A stretch of DNA of 64,000 nucleotides from Paenibacillus dendritiformis (GCF_021654795.1 NZ_AP025344.1:6416001-6480000); one strand, 5' to 3'. Numbered from the stretch's first letter, positions 1 through 8,742 are shown. The notes: generated by a model not told the origin, from the letters alone. Numbers and translations are program-made.

Positions 1-1
1 C

Positions 2-715
2 GCCGTCTATCTTGATCTGAATACGGACCTGTCGGCACCGGTGGAAGCCCATGGCGGCCGTCATCCGCTGCCTGATCCGGCCGTACTGGCGGAACGGCTC
101 GGCCGGGCCGGCATCAGCAATGCCAGCCGGGTCGTCGCATACGACGATCAAGGCGGGATGTATGCCTCGCGGCTGTGGTGGATGCTGCGTTGGCTGGGCC
201 ATGACGCCGTCCATGTGATGGAAGAGGGCTTCACGGCGTGGAAGGAGGCCGGGTACCCGGTCACCGACGCGCAACGGGTTGTCGTGCCCGCCGCCTTCGT
301 GCCGAAGGTTCGGGCGGACATGCTGGCGAGCATGGAGGAGGTCCGGGAGAAGCTGGGCCGGCCGGATGTGCTGCTCGTCGATTCGCGCGACGTGGCGCGC
401 TATCGGGGCGAGACCGAGCCGATCGATGCGAAGGCGGGGCATATTCCAGGGGCGATCCATCAGTTCTGGAAGGATAATGTCGATGAGCGCGGCGCCTGGA
501 AGCCGGAAGAGGAGCGCCGGGAGCAGCTCGCTGCTCTTGTGGAAGCGCTGGAAGCGGGACGCGAGGTCATCGTCTATTGCGGATCCGGGGTCAGCGCCTG
601 TCCGAATGTGCTGGCGCTGCATGAGCTTGGCTACCCGCAGGTCCGCTTGTATGCCGGGAGCTGGAGCGATTGGAGCTCGTATCCGGAAAACGAGATTGCG
701 ACTGGAGAAGAATAA
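2..715 (+). CDS. Sulfurtransferase (two rhodanese domains), 5' truncated by window
   Basis: This is a thiosulfate or 3-mercaptopyruvate sulfurtransferase, which moves sulfane sulfur through a cysteine persulfide. The frame is open from base 2, so the true start lies outside the window. What remains is most of an inactive N-terminal rhodanese domain and a complete C-terminal catalytic one. The catalytic loop reads CGSGVSAC, with the nucleophilic cysteine codon at 578-580. The C-terminal WSDWSSYPENEI stretch is usual for the family. Thiosulfate versus mercaptopyruvate preference cannot be settled from what is seen. A strong terminator follows closely. Confidence 0.93.
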   Translation, partial: AVYLDLNTDLSAPVEAHGGRHPLPDPAVLAERLGRAGISNASRVVAYDDQGGMYASRLWWMLRWLGHDAVHVMEEGFTAWKEAGYPVTDAQRVVVPAAFVPKVRADMLASMEEVREKLGRPDVLLVDSRDVARYRGETEPIDAKAGHIPGAIHQFWKDNVDERGAWKPEEERREQLAALVEALEAGREVIVYCGSGVSACPNVLALHELGYPQVRLYAGSWSDWSSYPENEIATGEE

Positions 716-748
716 GAACGGAAGACACACAGAGTATTAGGGATGAGG

Positions 749-791
749 TACATCGCCTCAAGCTATGGTGGCTTGGGCGATGTATTTTTTT
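749..791 (+). terminator. Rho-independent terminator after the rhodanese gene
   Basis: TACATCGCC plus CAAGC pairs with GCTTG plus GGCGATGTA around a short loop, with one bulged T, and is followed by seven T residues. It separates the rhodanese transcript from the reverse transcriptase island. Confidence 0.9.
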
Positions 792-1081
792 ATGCTCTAA
801 TCAACAGGGAGTCAACGAATATGGGGGAAAGAGCTAAAGTATTATGCGACGGCCACTGAAGGAATCGTGACTATGAACAGTGCCTCTGCTGAATTTTTAA
901 AGTTTTAAAAGTATCCCTTTTAGGTAGGGGCATATCGAGATGGGTAAAGTCAACAAGTAAAATGGGCAGTTAACAATTCGCTCTCTATACAATGGGTTTA
1001 TTGGAATGATATAGTGGATTTAAGTTTTTAATGCTCTCTGTGAATGTTGAACTAAAATTTTTGGAGGGGATAATTGGTATA
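792..1081 (+). other. AT-rich non-coding stretch before the reverse transcriptase; possible ncRNA locus
   Basis: No convincing gene is present. Two small hairpins can be drawn: GGCCACTG (851-858) with CAGTGCC (878-884), leaving a bulged C, and TATCCC (912-917) with GGGG-C-ATA (927-934). Tiny reading frames of 11 and 12 codons occur but lack support. Several defence reverse transcriptases use a structured RNA encoded next to the gene, so the position is suggestive. That role is inference only; no known RNA family was recognised. Confidence 0.35.
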
Positions 1082-2617
1082 ATGTTGACTAAAGACTCTA
1101 TAAGTTGGGCAATAAACTTTATTCAAAATCACTCAGATGGAGACTTGTTTCCTGCAATTTTAGAGATTAACGCAATATCTAGCCATATTGATGATTTTGT
1201 AGCGCTGATTGAAGGCAAAGACTTAACACAGTTTACTCCCGGAGCCTGTAGAAGATTTATTGTTCCCAAAGACGAGATTTCTTACCGACAAGCCACACAA
1301 TTAGATCCACAAGATAGCATTCTACTTACCTCGATAATTCATCAATTTGGAGCTGGGATCGAAGCTAGGAGATTACACAATAATATTGTATATAGCTATA
1401 GATTTTCACCAGATATAAACCATGGTCTATACTCATCAAAAACAGCATGGAATGATTTTTGGAAAACTGCATATAAAAAGAGCCGCACATATGAATTTGT
1501 ATTATACTGCGACATTGCAGACTATTATAATCAAATATACCATCATATTGTTGAAAATCAGTTACGTGAATCCGGATTTCCAAATCAGGAGACAAAGTGG
1601 ATTATTAAGTTGCTTAACTCTACTACAGCGAATGTATCCAGAGGTATTCCAATTGGCCCTCATGCTGTTCATCTTTTAGCTGAAGCGGCAATGATACCAA
1701 TAGACAATAGCCTACATACGCAAGGAATAGATTTTCTCAGATATGCTGATGATATTTTAGTGTTCTGTGACTCATCGCAATCCGCAAAAATTGCTCTTGC
1801 TAAAATAGCATCCATTTTGGACAAACAGCAACGATTAATGTTACAACGACACAAGACCAAAGTATATAGTTCTAATCATTTTAGAGATTTATGTAATGAA
1901 ATGATTGAGGACCGACCGATCAATAAAGATGAAGATAAAATTCTCAAATTAATAAGAAAATACTCTAATGGCGATCCTTATAGAACTATTACATATAGCG
2001 AGATCTCAAAAGAAGACTGGGAATCGCTTACTGAACAAATAATTAGTAAGATTATTCAGGAATACATCGATCAAAAAGAAGTAGATTACATACGACTTAG
2101 GTGGTTTTATAGAAGGTTGGCTCAAATTGGTCATCCAGGTGCGATTGAAATTTCACTTAGTAATATATCGCAATTGAGTCCATGTTTTGCAAATATATGT
2201 GCATATCTTGCTTCCGTTCAATCCATCAGTGCAGAACAATGGGTTTATATTGGAGAACAACTATTGAAACTTCTTGATTCTCAGGAAGTAGTGCATAATG
2301 AATTTTTCCGGTTATCTATATTAAGTTTGTTTACAAAGAATGAATACATTAATCATTTTTCGTATCTAGTTAATAAATTCCCTGTAAGTGAGCCTTTTGC
2401 TAGAAGAGAAATATTACTTGCGGCACATCAAAACTCTGCTTATGATTGGTTGCGTGAGCAAAAAGAAAATTATCAAAGCATGGATCCCTGGCAAAAGATG
2501 GCGTTTATATATGGAGTTTCTGGACTTCCTCAAGATGAAAAGAAGTTCTTTTTAAATAGTTTAACTCATCAAAGGCCTTTTGATAGTGTACTTATAAAGT
2601 GGGCTAAAAATATATAA
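1082..2617 (+). CDS. Defence-type reverse transcriptase (UG/Abi-like), orphan
   Basis: This is an RNA-directed DNA polymerase of 511 residues. The palm motifs are complete: motif A CDIADYY with the metal-binding aspartate near residue 144, motif B RGIPIG near 187-192, motif C YADD at 221-224, and a motif D-like QRHKTKV. A block reading ATQLDPQD followed by YRFSP is typical of the unknown-group/Abi reverse transcriptases linked to phage defence. The last 250 or so residues have no maturase or endonuclease domain and look alpha-helical and HEAT-like, ending in a PWQKMAF...DEKKFF pattern. The start at 1082 has GGAGGGG 12 bases upstream, whereas the in-frame ATG at 1031 has no ribosome site. Base composition is about one third G+C, far below its neighbours, suggesting transfer. 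The exact DRT or UG class was not assigned. Confidence 0.85.
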   Translation: MLTKDSISWAINFIQNHSDGDLFPAILEINAISSHIDDFVALIEGKDLTQFTPGACRRFIVPKDEISYRQATQLDPQDSILLTSIIHQFGAGIEARRLHNNIVYSYRFSPDINHGLYSSKTAWNDFWKTAYKKSRTYEFVLYCDIADYYNQIYHHIVENQLRESGFPNQETKWIIKLLNSTTANVSRGIPIGPHAVHLLAEAAMIPIDNSLHTQGIDFLRYADDILVFCDSSQSAKIALAKIASILDKQQRLMLQRHKTKVYSSNHFRDLCNEMIEDRPINKDEDKILKLIRKYSNGDPYRTITYSEISKEDWESLTEQIISKIIQEYIDQKEVDYIRLRWFYRRLAQIGHPGAIEISLSNISQLSPCFANICAYLASVQSISAEQWVYIGEQLLKLLDSQEVVHNEFFRLSILSLFTKNEYINHFSYLVNKFPVSEPFARREILLAAHQNSAYDWLREQKENYQSMDPWQKMAFIYGVSGLPQDEKKFFLNSLTHQRPFDSVLIKWAKNI

Positions 2618-2903
2618 ATCAGTATAAGTATATCCTTGTCTCAGTGTATATAAATAATATCCTTGTCAACAATTCAGAATACTTGTGAACTTCTGGTAGT
2701 TCGATAGCGGGAGCGAACGAGACCACATTCAACGGAAGAATAACCTAATAGCGGTTCTGTCGGTATAAAAAGGAAATGGCAGGCTTCAAGTGTCGTTAAA
2801 GCGCCTTACAGGCGCGAGTATAATATGAGGAGTCTGCTTTTTTGTGTTTCTCGCCGATCTGCGCTGATACGGTCTGACACTCGGATGGAGTGAAAAGTAA
2901 GGC
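2618..2903. other. Non-coding stretch after the reverse transcriptase
   Basis: No gene was recognised. It holds two copies of ATATCCTTGTC about 28 bp apart just after the stop codon, a small hairpin (GTTCG 2699-2703 with CGAAC 2714-2718), and a promoter-like element described separately. G+C rises back towards the genome average across this stretch, so the right edge of the AT-rich island probably lies here. Confidence 0.4.
2796..2824 (+). promoter_or_regulatory. Promoter-like element with operator-like dyad in its spacer
   Basis: TTAAAG and TATAAT (2819-2824) are separated by 17 bp. The spacer contains the perfect dyad GCGCCT-TAC-AGGCGC, which could be a repressor operator or a simple hairpin. 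The -35 match is weak. It precedes the broken membrane gene at 2904. Confidence 0.35.
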
Positions 2904-3276
2904 TTGAATGTCCCCTTACAGGAGCTCCTATCGTTGGAATCCGCCCACAGCAAGCTGTACATGATGAGGTTCCTTTCTTATGAGATCTTCGACATGTTAT
3001 CGGTCGTCTTTAACATCCTATTGGTCGGATGGTTGCTACTTTTCAAGAACAAGCCGCAGCGCGGGCTGCTTATTGGTTTCGTCATTTACGCCATATTCGT
3101 GCTGCTGCACGGAATGGAAAATGGTTCTACCTTACGTGATGACGTTCATCCCGCTCGTGATCTGGGCTATCAAGCACTTCTCCAAATGCTTTTTCAACCG
3201 GTATTCCACCCAAGATGATCTGGCTGATTTCATCAACTCCAAAATCCAGGTAGCGCAAGGTTGTCACCAGTTCTAA
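2904..3276 (+). pseudogene. Small membrane protein, frameshifted
   Basis: From a TTG at 2904 the frame encodes about 70 residues with two hydrophobic segments (MLSVVFNILLVGWLLLF and LLIGFVIYAIFVLLHG). The hydrophobic reading then continues in another frame from about 3115 (MVLPYVMTFIPLVIWAIKHF), ending near 3276. One frameshift near 3115-3125 would rejoin them into a protein of about 120 residues. The family was not recognised. It lies between the reverse transcriptase and more broken genes. Confidence 0.55.
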
Positions 3277-3449
3277 TCGTCATATATCTTCCGTCGTATA
3301 TAATCGATGCCCCCCTTTGTATAGCTAGTAGGCTTTACTAATCCGTTTTCATCGCAGTCATGGACGGATTTGATTGTCGTTCCAATCATTGTGGACACTT
3401 CCCCGATCAAATAGGTTCCCTTTTGAGTTATAGAATCAGAAACATGCAA
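3276..3449 (-). pseudogene. MerR-family regulator, N-terminal fragment with frameshift
   Basis: From TTG at 3449 (preceded by GGAGGTG) the product begins with YLIGEVSTMIGTTIKSV and GLVKPTSYTKGG, the winged-helix part of a MerR regulator. In the next frame the expected HRLYTTEDI follows. Adding one G to a run of six G residues near 3310 (CCCCCC on the plus strand) restores the frame, but a stop then follows at once. The gene is therefore both frameshifted and cut short after about 55 codons, with no effector domain. Confidence 0.7.
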
Positions 3450-3664
3450 CTCGATACACCTCCGGCCCTCCTGTAACGGGAGATCCAAGATGTTCGTAGA
3501 TTATACAGCGTCTCCTACATACTCTTCCTTTAGACATAAGCACTGGACGAAAAATACTTATATCGATAAACTTACAGAATATGGATTTTTAATTCATCGG
3601 GAGTCATCTTCTTTCTATGGAAGGCGTCCCGCTTGATATCAAATTGGATAAAAGGAATGTTGGG

Positions 3665-4455
3665 ATGAAAAGAAAACTCGCAAAAATATGGAAGATTAGT
3701 ATCTTGGCCTTGGCACTGCTGATTGCTGCAGGTCTCATCTTTCCGACGTGGACACCTTGCATTGATGGTAAGAACAGCATAAGCACATTAGAGCAGGTTG
3801 AAATTAACGGTGCCGGCCATGAAGTCATGATTAGAGGGACGGATCGGCGCAATCCGATTGTCATTTTTGTTCATGGGGGCCAGGGTGTTCCGAAATTCCT
3901 TATGTGGGCAAGTATCAAGAAGCCCTCGAAGAGGATTTTACGATCGTACACTATGATCAACGCGGCAGCGGGAAATACGAAAGATGCGGAAAAATTAGAA
4001 CTTGCGCGGGGTTTGATCGAAAAAGGAGAGGCGATCACTCCAAGGAATTTGGTCCGCAAATATGGCGGCGCTGCCAGATTAATTGATCATAACATGGATT
4101 ATTATACGGGTTCCTCCTCCGTCCCGAGTATAACTTGCTTGATGTGATTCGGTTTTTAAGAGGGGTCTCCGCGACACAGGGTATGTTAATGGCGGAGGAA
4201 GCACGAACGAATATTGTTCAAATCGTACAAAAGCTAGAGAATCCTGCTTATTTTGTTATGGGGAAATATGATTATATGACATCGGCGAGAGCAGCCAAAG
4301 AATACTTCGATGCCTTGGAAGCTCCGGTAAAGGAGTTTGTGCTGTTCAAACAATCTGCCCACTATCCGCAGTTCGAGGAGAAAGACCTATTTTCAACCTG
4401 GCTCAATACAACATGGAAACAGCTTTCAGCCAACAACCATCTGAATAATCATTAA
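3665..4455 (+). pseudogene. Alpha/beta hydrolase, multiply frameshifted
   Basis: The pieces are an N-terminal membrane anchor and the oxyanion-type motif FVHGGQG, then EEDFTIVHYDQRGSGK in a second frame, then LIEKGEAITPRNLVRKYGG back in the first. LLRPEYNLLDVIRFLRG then runs to a C-terminal end containing KYDYMTSARAAKEYFDALE and the catalytic-histidine region QSAHYPQFEEKD. At least three frame changes occur, near 3890, 3985 and 4110. The section that should hold the nucleophile serine elbow is missing, so an internal deletion is likely. The intact ancestor would resemble proline-iminopeptidase-like hydrolases. Confidence 0.85.
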
Positions 4456-4486
4456 TGCGAATTAACATATTGGCACTTACTCCAAA

Positions 4487-4530
4487 AGCGATAGAGCTCT
4501 GCCTGGCGCCGGCAGGAACTCTATTGCTTT
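4487..4530. terminator. Hairpin terminator between converging broken genes
   Basis: AGCGATAGAG pairs with CTCTATTGCT with an inner CTGCC/GGCAG stem. It could serve both the hydrolase remnant and the convergent lipoprotein remnant. Confidence 0.6.
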
Positions 4531-4573
4531 CCTATTACTGGCTGCGCATTCGTGCTGACTGGTATGGTGCGGC

Positions 4574-5344
4574 CTATTTTTTAGCTGGCATGCTCAGCGA
4601 CGTGTTCCAATCTATACTGTAAGGGTTGTCGGGGCTTTTCAACAGATCCGCATAAATTTTCTGTCTTCTCACAAGATTGGAACTCGGGTCGCTTGGACTG
4701 TCTTCGGACCAATATTGATAGCCAAGGAGATAATTGCCTATCAGGTCTTCCCATGAACCGAATCGTTCACGCATTTTCTCCGCCGCCTCTATGCTTAACT
4801 CTACGGCATGTTCATACGGGATATACCCGGCAATGTAGGACCAGCTTGCGATCTGTCGCCCGGCATAAATCCCAAGCAGCGATGCCGTATTCCGGGGATG
4901 TAGTATGTACCTTTGCGAATAATTCGACGCCTTCCGTAAATTTGATTTCTTCGGGCGTTGGATTCGAGGATGTTTTCATTTCAGCGATTATGTCATTAAA
5001 TTCATCCTTGCGTGCAAGATACTCATCCATATACGCCATAAATTCGGCATTATGCCCTTCCGTAAGCAGCCATTGAATTGTCGACTCCGCACTCGCGGCA
5101 TCGGTGATGCTCCATGAGTCTTGGAGAACCTCCTTCATCATCTCTGCATTCGCCGAGGAGGGCTCCACTCCGCCGAATAGCTTCGGATCGACTCCGTTAT
5201 CTACCGTAATTAAAGCATACGTAGCATTGATGAACGGAATCGTACCGTTAGGCTTGGTCTCCTCCTTCGTGGGCGATGGGGAGCAGCCTGACAAACTAAT
5301 AACGATGATGCATAACGCGATGAAAAAAATGCGTGTTTTTCTCA
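4574..5344 (-). pseudogene. DUF1266 lipoprotein with one frameshift
   Basis: Translation would start at TTG 5344, preceded by AGGAGG. A lipoprotein signal peptide with lipobox LSGC leads into a DUF1266-type domain. The reading stops soon after AWDLCRATDR. In another frame it resumes as ASWSYIAGYIPYEHAVELS and runs through FGSWEDLIGNYLLGYQYWS to the usual C-terminal end at 4574. The break near 4846 is not in a homopolymer and fits loss of two bases. The whole protein would be about 255 residues. DUF1266 has no established function. Confidence 0.8.
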
Positions 5345-5464
5345 AGACGATGTCTCCTCCTGTTCTATTCCTATCCTTGCTTGACATGGAATGAGTCACC
5401 TATCTTATCACACTTTTGTGTCAGTTTCTGTATGAAATATTCCACATTATGCAAAACGGCCAAG

Positions 5465-5490
5465 CCGCCTGATAGCCAGGCGGTTTGGTT
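5465..5490. terminator. Bidirectional hairpin terminator
   Basis: CCGCCTG pairs with CAGGCGG and is followed by TTTGGTT. It lies downstream of the ADP-ribosylglycohydrolase gene on the minus strand. Confidence 0.6.
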
Positions 5491-5523
5491 CTCATTGGAC
5501 AGGCAGTTGACTTTCCGTCCCGT

Positions 5524-6906
5524 TCAACTCAGCGCTTGCCCGCTAATCTTCCGGAACACCTCGTAGCTGCGGCGGGCGCATTCCGAGATGGCGATCGGAT
5601 GGAAGCCGCTGATGTCCGCGTACAGCGTATCGTTCAGCTTCGCCGTCCACCGTTCCGGCAGCCGCTTCGCCCCGATCATGGCCCCCATAATCGAGCCGAC
5701 CGTCGCGCCGTTGCAATCGGTGTCCCAGCCGCCCAGCACCGCCGTCGTAATCGCCAGCTCATAGTCGCCGCGGGCGAAGACGAGTGCCGCCGCGCACAGG
5801 GCGGCATTGTTGATCGTGTGGACCGGATGGTAATGCTTGAACGCTTCCCAGATTCGTTCCACCAGTTCCACCTGATCGGGGGCCGTCCGGGCAATGGCCA
5901 CCGCCTTGCGGACATCATGCGCCAGCCGGCAATTGGCCGGAAGTTCGCTTAGCCCGATCTCGACGATTCGCTCCGCATCCGTCTCCGCAAACGCGGCCGC
6001 AATCATCGCCGCTACGAACATCTCGCCGTAGATGCCGTTCTTCACATGGGAGAACGAAGCATCGCGCCAGGCGAACTCGGCGGCCAGCTCCGGGTGGGCT
6101 GCCGCACCGTAGGCAAGGCCGTCGGCGCGGATCTGCGCCCCGATCCATTCGCGGAACGGATTCAAATGCATTCGCACCCAGTCGATTTTTTCCTTCCAAT
6201 CATCCGGCTTATCGTATTCGGTCACATGCGCAAAATTGAGATAAGCCTGCGTCTCGGCTGTGCACACTTGTCCGTACGTCAACCGCGCATGCCACAGTTT
6301 CCCTATATCCCATGAGTCCCAATCGCTTCCTTTCTCCTCCAGCATAAGCAGGCCAAGGACCGTATAACGGATATCGTCGTCCGTTTCCATGAAGCCGATC
6401 GTGTCCCGCACGCTTCTGCTGCCATACGGAGCGAGCCCCAGGCCGTGTTCCTTCTCCGCCCGGGAATGGGCTGGCGTGTAGTCGCGGATAGGCCAGGCAT
6501 CCGCACCTTCGAACCAGAGCCGGATGTTGGCCCAGCCGGGTTTGTCGTCGGCGCCGTACATGTAAGGCCCGATCTCCAACGGCTTGCCGAGCGCGCAGCC
6601 GGCACATCGGCCAAGCCACGCCCCGTGGAATTTGTCCTGCCATTCGGCCTCGGTCCAATTGGCCTGCAGCTTGCGCGGGCCCTCCGGCCGCTCGGCACGG
6701 ATCTCGGCCAAGCCGTTCGGCTCCGTATAAGGGAAATCGGCCGCGGGTTCCAGCGCCGAGAGCTCCGCATATACGGCCATCAGCTTTCCTTCATCGCCGG
6801 CAGCCGCCTCCAGCTTGGCATGAAAACCTTCGACAGGGCAGCCCTCCTCCTCGCGCTGCTTGATTTCCTCCCGTACCCATCCGTATAACACATCCACAGA
6901 CGCCAT
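5524..6906 (-). CDS. ADP-ribosylglycohydrolase family protein
   Basis: The protein has 460 residues. Its ADP-ribosylglycohydrolase-fold core follows an unusual N-terminal helical part of about 95 residues. Family features seen are WLGRCAGCALGKPLE, METDDDIRYTVLGLLMLEE and the C-terminal metal-site block GGWDTDCNGATVGSIMGAMIG. Members remove ADP-ribose from proteins or small molecules using two magnesium ions. The length and the WLGRCAGCALGKPLE variant resemble a bacterial subgroup found with sugar-utilisation regulators, so the true substrate may be a glycoside rather than ADP-ribosylated protein. The AraC regulator gene lies 65 bases upstream on the same strand, probably in one transcript. 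Confidence 0.88.
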   Translation of the reverse strand: MASVDVLYGWVREEIKQREEEGCPVEGFHAKLEAAAGDEGKLMAVYAELSALEPAADFPYTEPNGLAEIRAERPEGPRKLQANWTEAEWQDKFHGAWLGRCAGCALGKPLEIGPYMYGADDKPGWANIRLWFEGADAWPIRDYTPAHSRAEKEHGLGLAPYGSRSVRDTIGFMETDDDIRYTVLGLLMLEEKGSDWDSWDIGKLWHARLTYGQVCTAETQAYLNFAHVTEYDKPDDWKEKIDWVRMHLNPFREWIGAQIRADGLAYGAAAHPELAAEFAWRDASFSHVKNGIYGEMFVAAMIAAAFAETDAERIVEIGLSELPANCRLAHDVRKAVAIARTAPDQVELVERIWEAFKHYHPVHTINNAALCAAALVFARGDYELAITTAVLGGWDTDCNGATVGSIMGAMIGAKRLPERWTAKLNDTLYADISGFHPIAISECARRSYEVFRKISGQALS

Positions 6907-6971
6907 CGTTCCACTCTCCGTTTCGCATCTTTTTGTGCTCCAACCGTTGCAGTATCATTGTAAGCCGGGGG

Positions 6972-7841
6972 CTACTCGATCGTCTTCCCAAGATCAGCCG
7001 GATTCTTATCAAAAAGGGCTAACTTTGCTGCATTCGACCGGTATTCATTCGGCGTTGCCCCAACCAACTGCTTGAACGTCCGATAGAACGGGGCCTGGCT
7101 TTGGAACCCGCTGGCATGCATGATGTCGGCGATCGGCAAATCGGTGGCCGCAAGCAGCCGCTTCGCTTCATTGACGCGCAGTTGAAGCAAATACTCCTTA
7201 AACCCCTGGCCGAGCTTTTCTGTGAACAGATGGCGGGTGCGGGACGGGCTCAACGACAGTACGCGGGCCGCGTCGGACAGGGTCAGCGGCTCCCGGAAAC
7301 GCTCCTTCATGTAATCCAAAGCCGGCTTGATGCGGTAATACGATGCAATCGCCCGGCTCCGTTCCGCAAGCGGCGTGAACTCCCCATAGTGGCGCAGCAG
7401 CAGCGCGCATATCTCGATAATTTTGCTTCGCATCATCCCTTTATAGCCGCTTTGCTTCTGCCGATCCTCCTCCCATATTTGCCGGAACAGCGCGCCGATG
7501 CTGGCGGCGACAGGCAGATGTCCGGCAATGCGGTTGTGGAACTGGTGCGGATAATAGACGAACGGAAGCAGAAGCTCCGGATCCGTCTGCTCGATAATCA
7601 TGGCATCGAAGTAGATAAAAAAGTAATTGCTTGGGTTGCACGGATCGGAGGAGGCGGCATGCCGCTCCGTATTGTTGACGACAAACACGTCACCCGGCTG
7701 AGCCGAATACCGCTTTTCTCCGAAATAAAATGTTCCTGTTCCCGACAGGCAATACCCGATTTCCAGATGATCATGCGTATGGAACGGGTCGATATGCGTT
7801 CGCGGCGACCATTCGAAAATATAGACTGACCGTTCCTTCAA
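6972..7841 (-). CDS. AraC-family regulator with cupin sensor domain
   Basis: The protein has 289 residues. An N-terminal cupin (HTHDHLEIGYCLSGTGTF and RYSAQPGDVFVVNNTE) would bind a small ligand, commonly a sugar. Two C-terminal helix-turn-helix units (about 185-280) include the AraC signature ending in ASGFQSQAPFYRTFKQ and GATPNEYR. It precedes the ADP-ribosylglycohydrolase gene and probably controls it and itself. The ligand is unknown. Confidence 0.9.
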   Translation of the reverse strand: MKERSVYIFEWSPRTHIDPFHTHDHLEIGYCLSGTGTFYFGEKRYSAQPGDVFVVNNTERHAASSDPCNPSNYFFIYFDAMIIEQTDPELLLPFVYYPHQFHNRIAGHLPVAASIGALFRQIWEEDRQKQSGYKGMMRSKIIEICALLLRHYGEFTPLAERSRAIASYYRIKPALDYMKERFREPLTLSDAARVLSLSPSRTRHLFTEKLGQGFKEYLLQLRVNEAKRLLAATDLPIADIMHASGFQSQAPFYRTFKQLVGATPNEYRSNAAKLALFDKNPADLGKTIE

Positions 7842-7998
7842 TGCCGTCGCTTCCTTTCATGTCCTAGATAAGAAAATAACGGTTGCTTATGTTGATTGCG
7901 CTTTCAGTTTATCATAAATGATTGGAATGGAACGATGGGCATAAGGGCTCGCACAATCGCAGTTGGCGTTTGCATAACCGAAGGGAGTAGAGTAGTAT

Positions 7999-8024
7999 AA
8001 AAAGAGACCGAACCGTCCGGTCTC
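7999..8024 (-). terminator. Terminator downstream of the TetR gene
   Basis: On the minus strand GAGACC pairs with GGTCTC around a loop and is followed by TTTTT. It lies about 125 bases past the TetR stop codon. The rest of 7842-8148 shows no gene and should hold the promoter of the AraC gene. Confidence 0.75.
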
Positions 8025-8148
8025 AAAAAGGCAGGCATGAAAGGAGGGGAAAGGTTCTGGCAGCTCCGCGGAATGGCGAGCACAGCCGGGAATTGTTCTG
8101 AACCGTTCGAGGTGCCTGCGCTGGGCTTGCTTCCAGAGGAACCGGCGC

Positions 8149-8742
8149 CTACGCAGGCTTAAATGTCGCCAACCATCTCTCGATCTGCGCCGTCGCATGA
8201 TGAACATGCCGGTTGTCCCGCGTTAGGCGGCTTGCCATAATCCCCCCTTCGATCGATGAGAAAATAAAGGAGGCGGCCGCTTCGGTATCCATGTCCGGCC
8301 GGAATTCCCCGGCTGCTACTCCCTGCTGGAGGATGCCCTGAATAAAGGACAGCATCTGGCTGTAAGCTTCCAGCGCCTGATCCCGAAGGACGGGGAAGGA
8401 ATGATCGCTTTCGATGGCGGTATTCAGGAAGGGGCATCCCCCTTTCATCGGAGGATTGTGCGCGGCATCGCTGTATACTTCGCACATGGCCCGGATTTTG
8501 TCCGCTGCTGTCCGGCAGTTCTCCAGGGCGGCAGAGAAATGGCTCCAGAGCACCTCGCCCGCATATTTGAACGCTTCGATCGCGATAGCGTCTTTGCTTG
8601 GGAAGCTCCGGTACAGCCCGCCCTTGGTCAAGCCGGTGGCGTCCATAATGTCCTGCATCGTCGTGGCGGCGTATCCCTTCTGATTGAAGAGTTCCGCCGA
8701 TTTCATGATGATATGTTGCTTTGTTTTTTCTCCTTTGCGCAT
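8149..8742 (-). CDS. TetR/AcrR-family transcriptional repressor
   Basis: The protein has 197 residues. The TetR helix-turn-helix lies at the N-terminus (IIMKSAELFNQKGYAATTMQ, then GLTKGGLYRSFPSKDAI). The C-terminal ligand domain has the KGGCPFLNTAIESD pattern of the YcdC/LmrA-like group. The start at 8742 was chosen because the helix-turn-helix begins shortly after it and AAGGATCAGG lies just upstream. An in-frame ATG at 8781 would add 13 poorly conserved residues. It diverges from the DUF2306 membrane gene, so that gene is the likely target. Confidence 0.88.
   Translation of the reverse strand: MRKGEKTKQHIIMKSAELFNQKGYAATTMQDIMDATGLTKGGLYRSFPSKDAIAIEAFKYAGEVLWSHFSAALENCRTAADKIRAMCEVYSDAAHNPPMKGGCPFLNTAIESDHSFPVLRDQALEAYSQMLSFIQGILQQGVAAGEFRPDMDTEAAASFIFSSIEGGIMASRLTRDNRHVHHATAQIERWLATFKPA

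Noticed and set aside
1031..1081. Earlier ATG for the reverse transcriptase
   Set aside because: No ribosome site precedes it; the ATG at 1082 follows GGAGGGG and gives the usual N-terminal pattern of the family.
792..2903. Retron or group II intron
   Set aside because: No paired inverted repeats of msr/msd type, no retron effector gene, no maturase/endonuclease domain and no domain V-like hairpin were seen.
7887..8207. A 106-codon minus-strand frame between the AraC and TetR genes
   Set aside because: It overlaps the TetR gene end and a terminator and encodes an Arg-rich unlikely protein.
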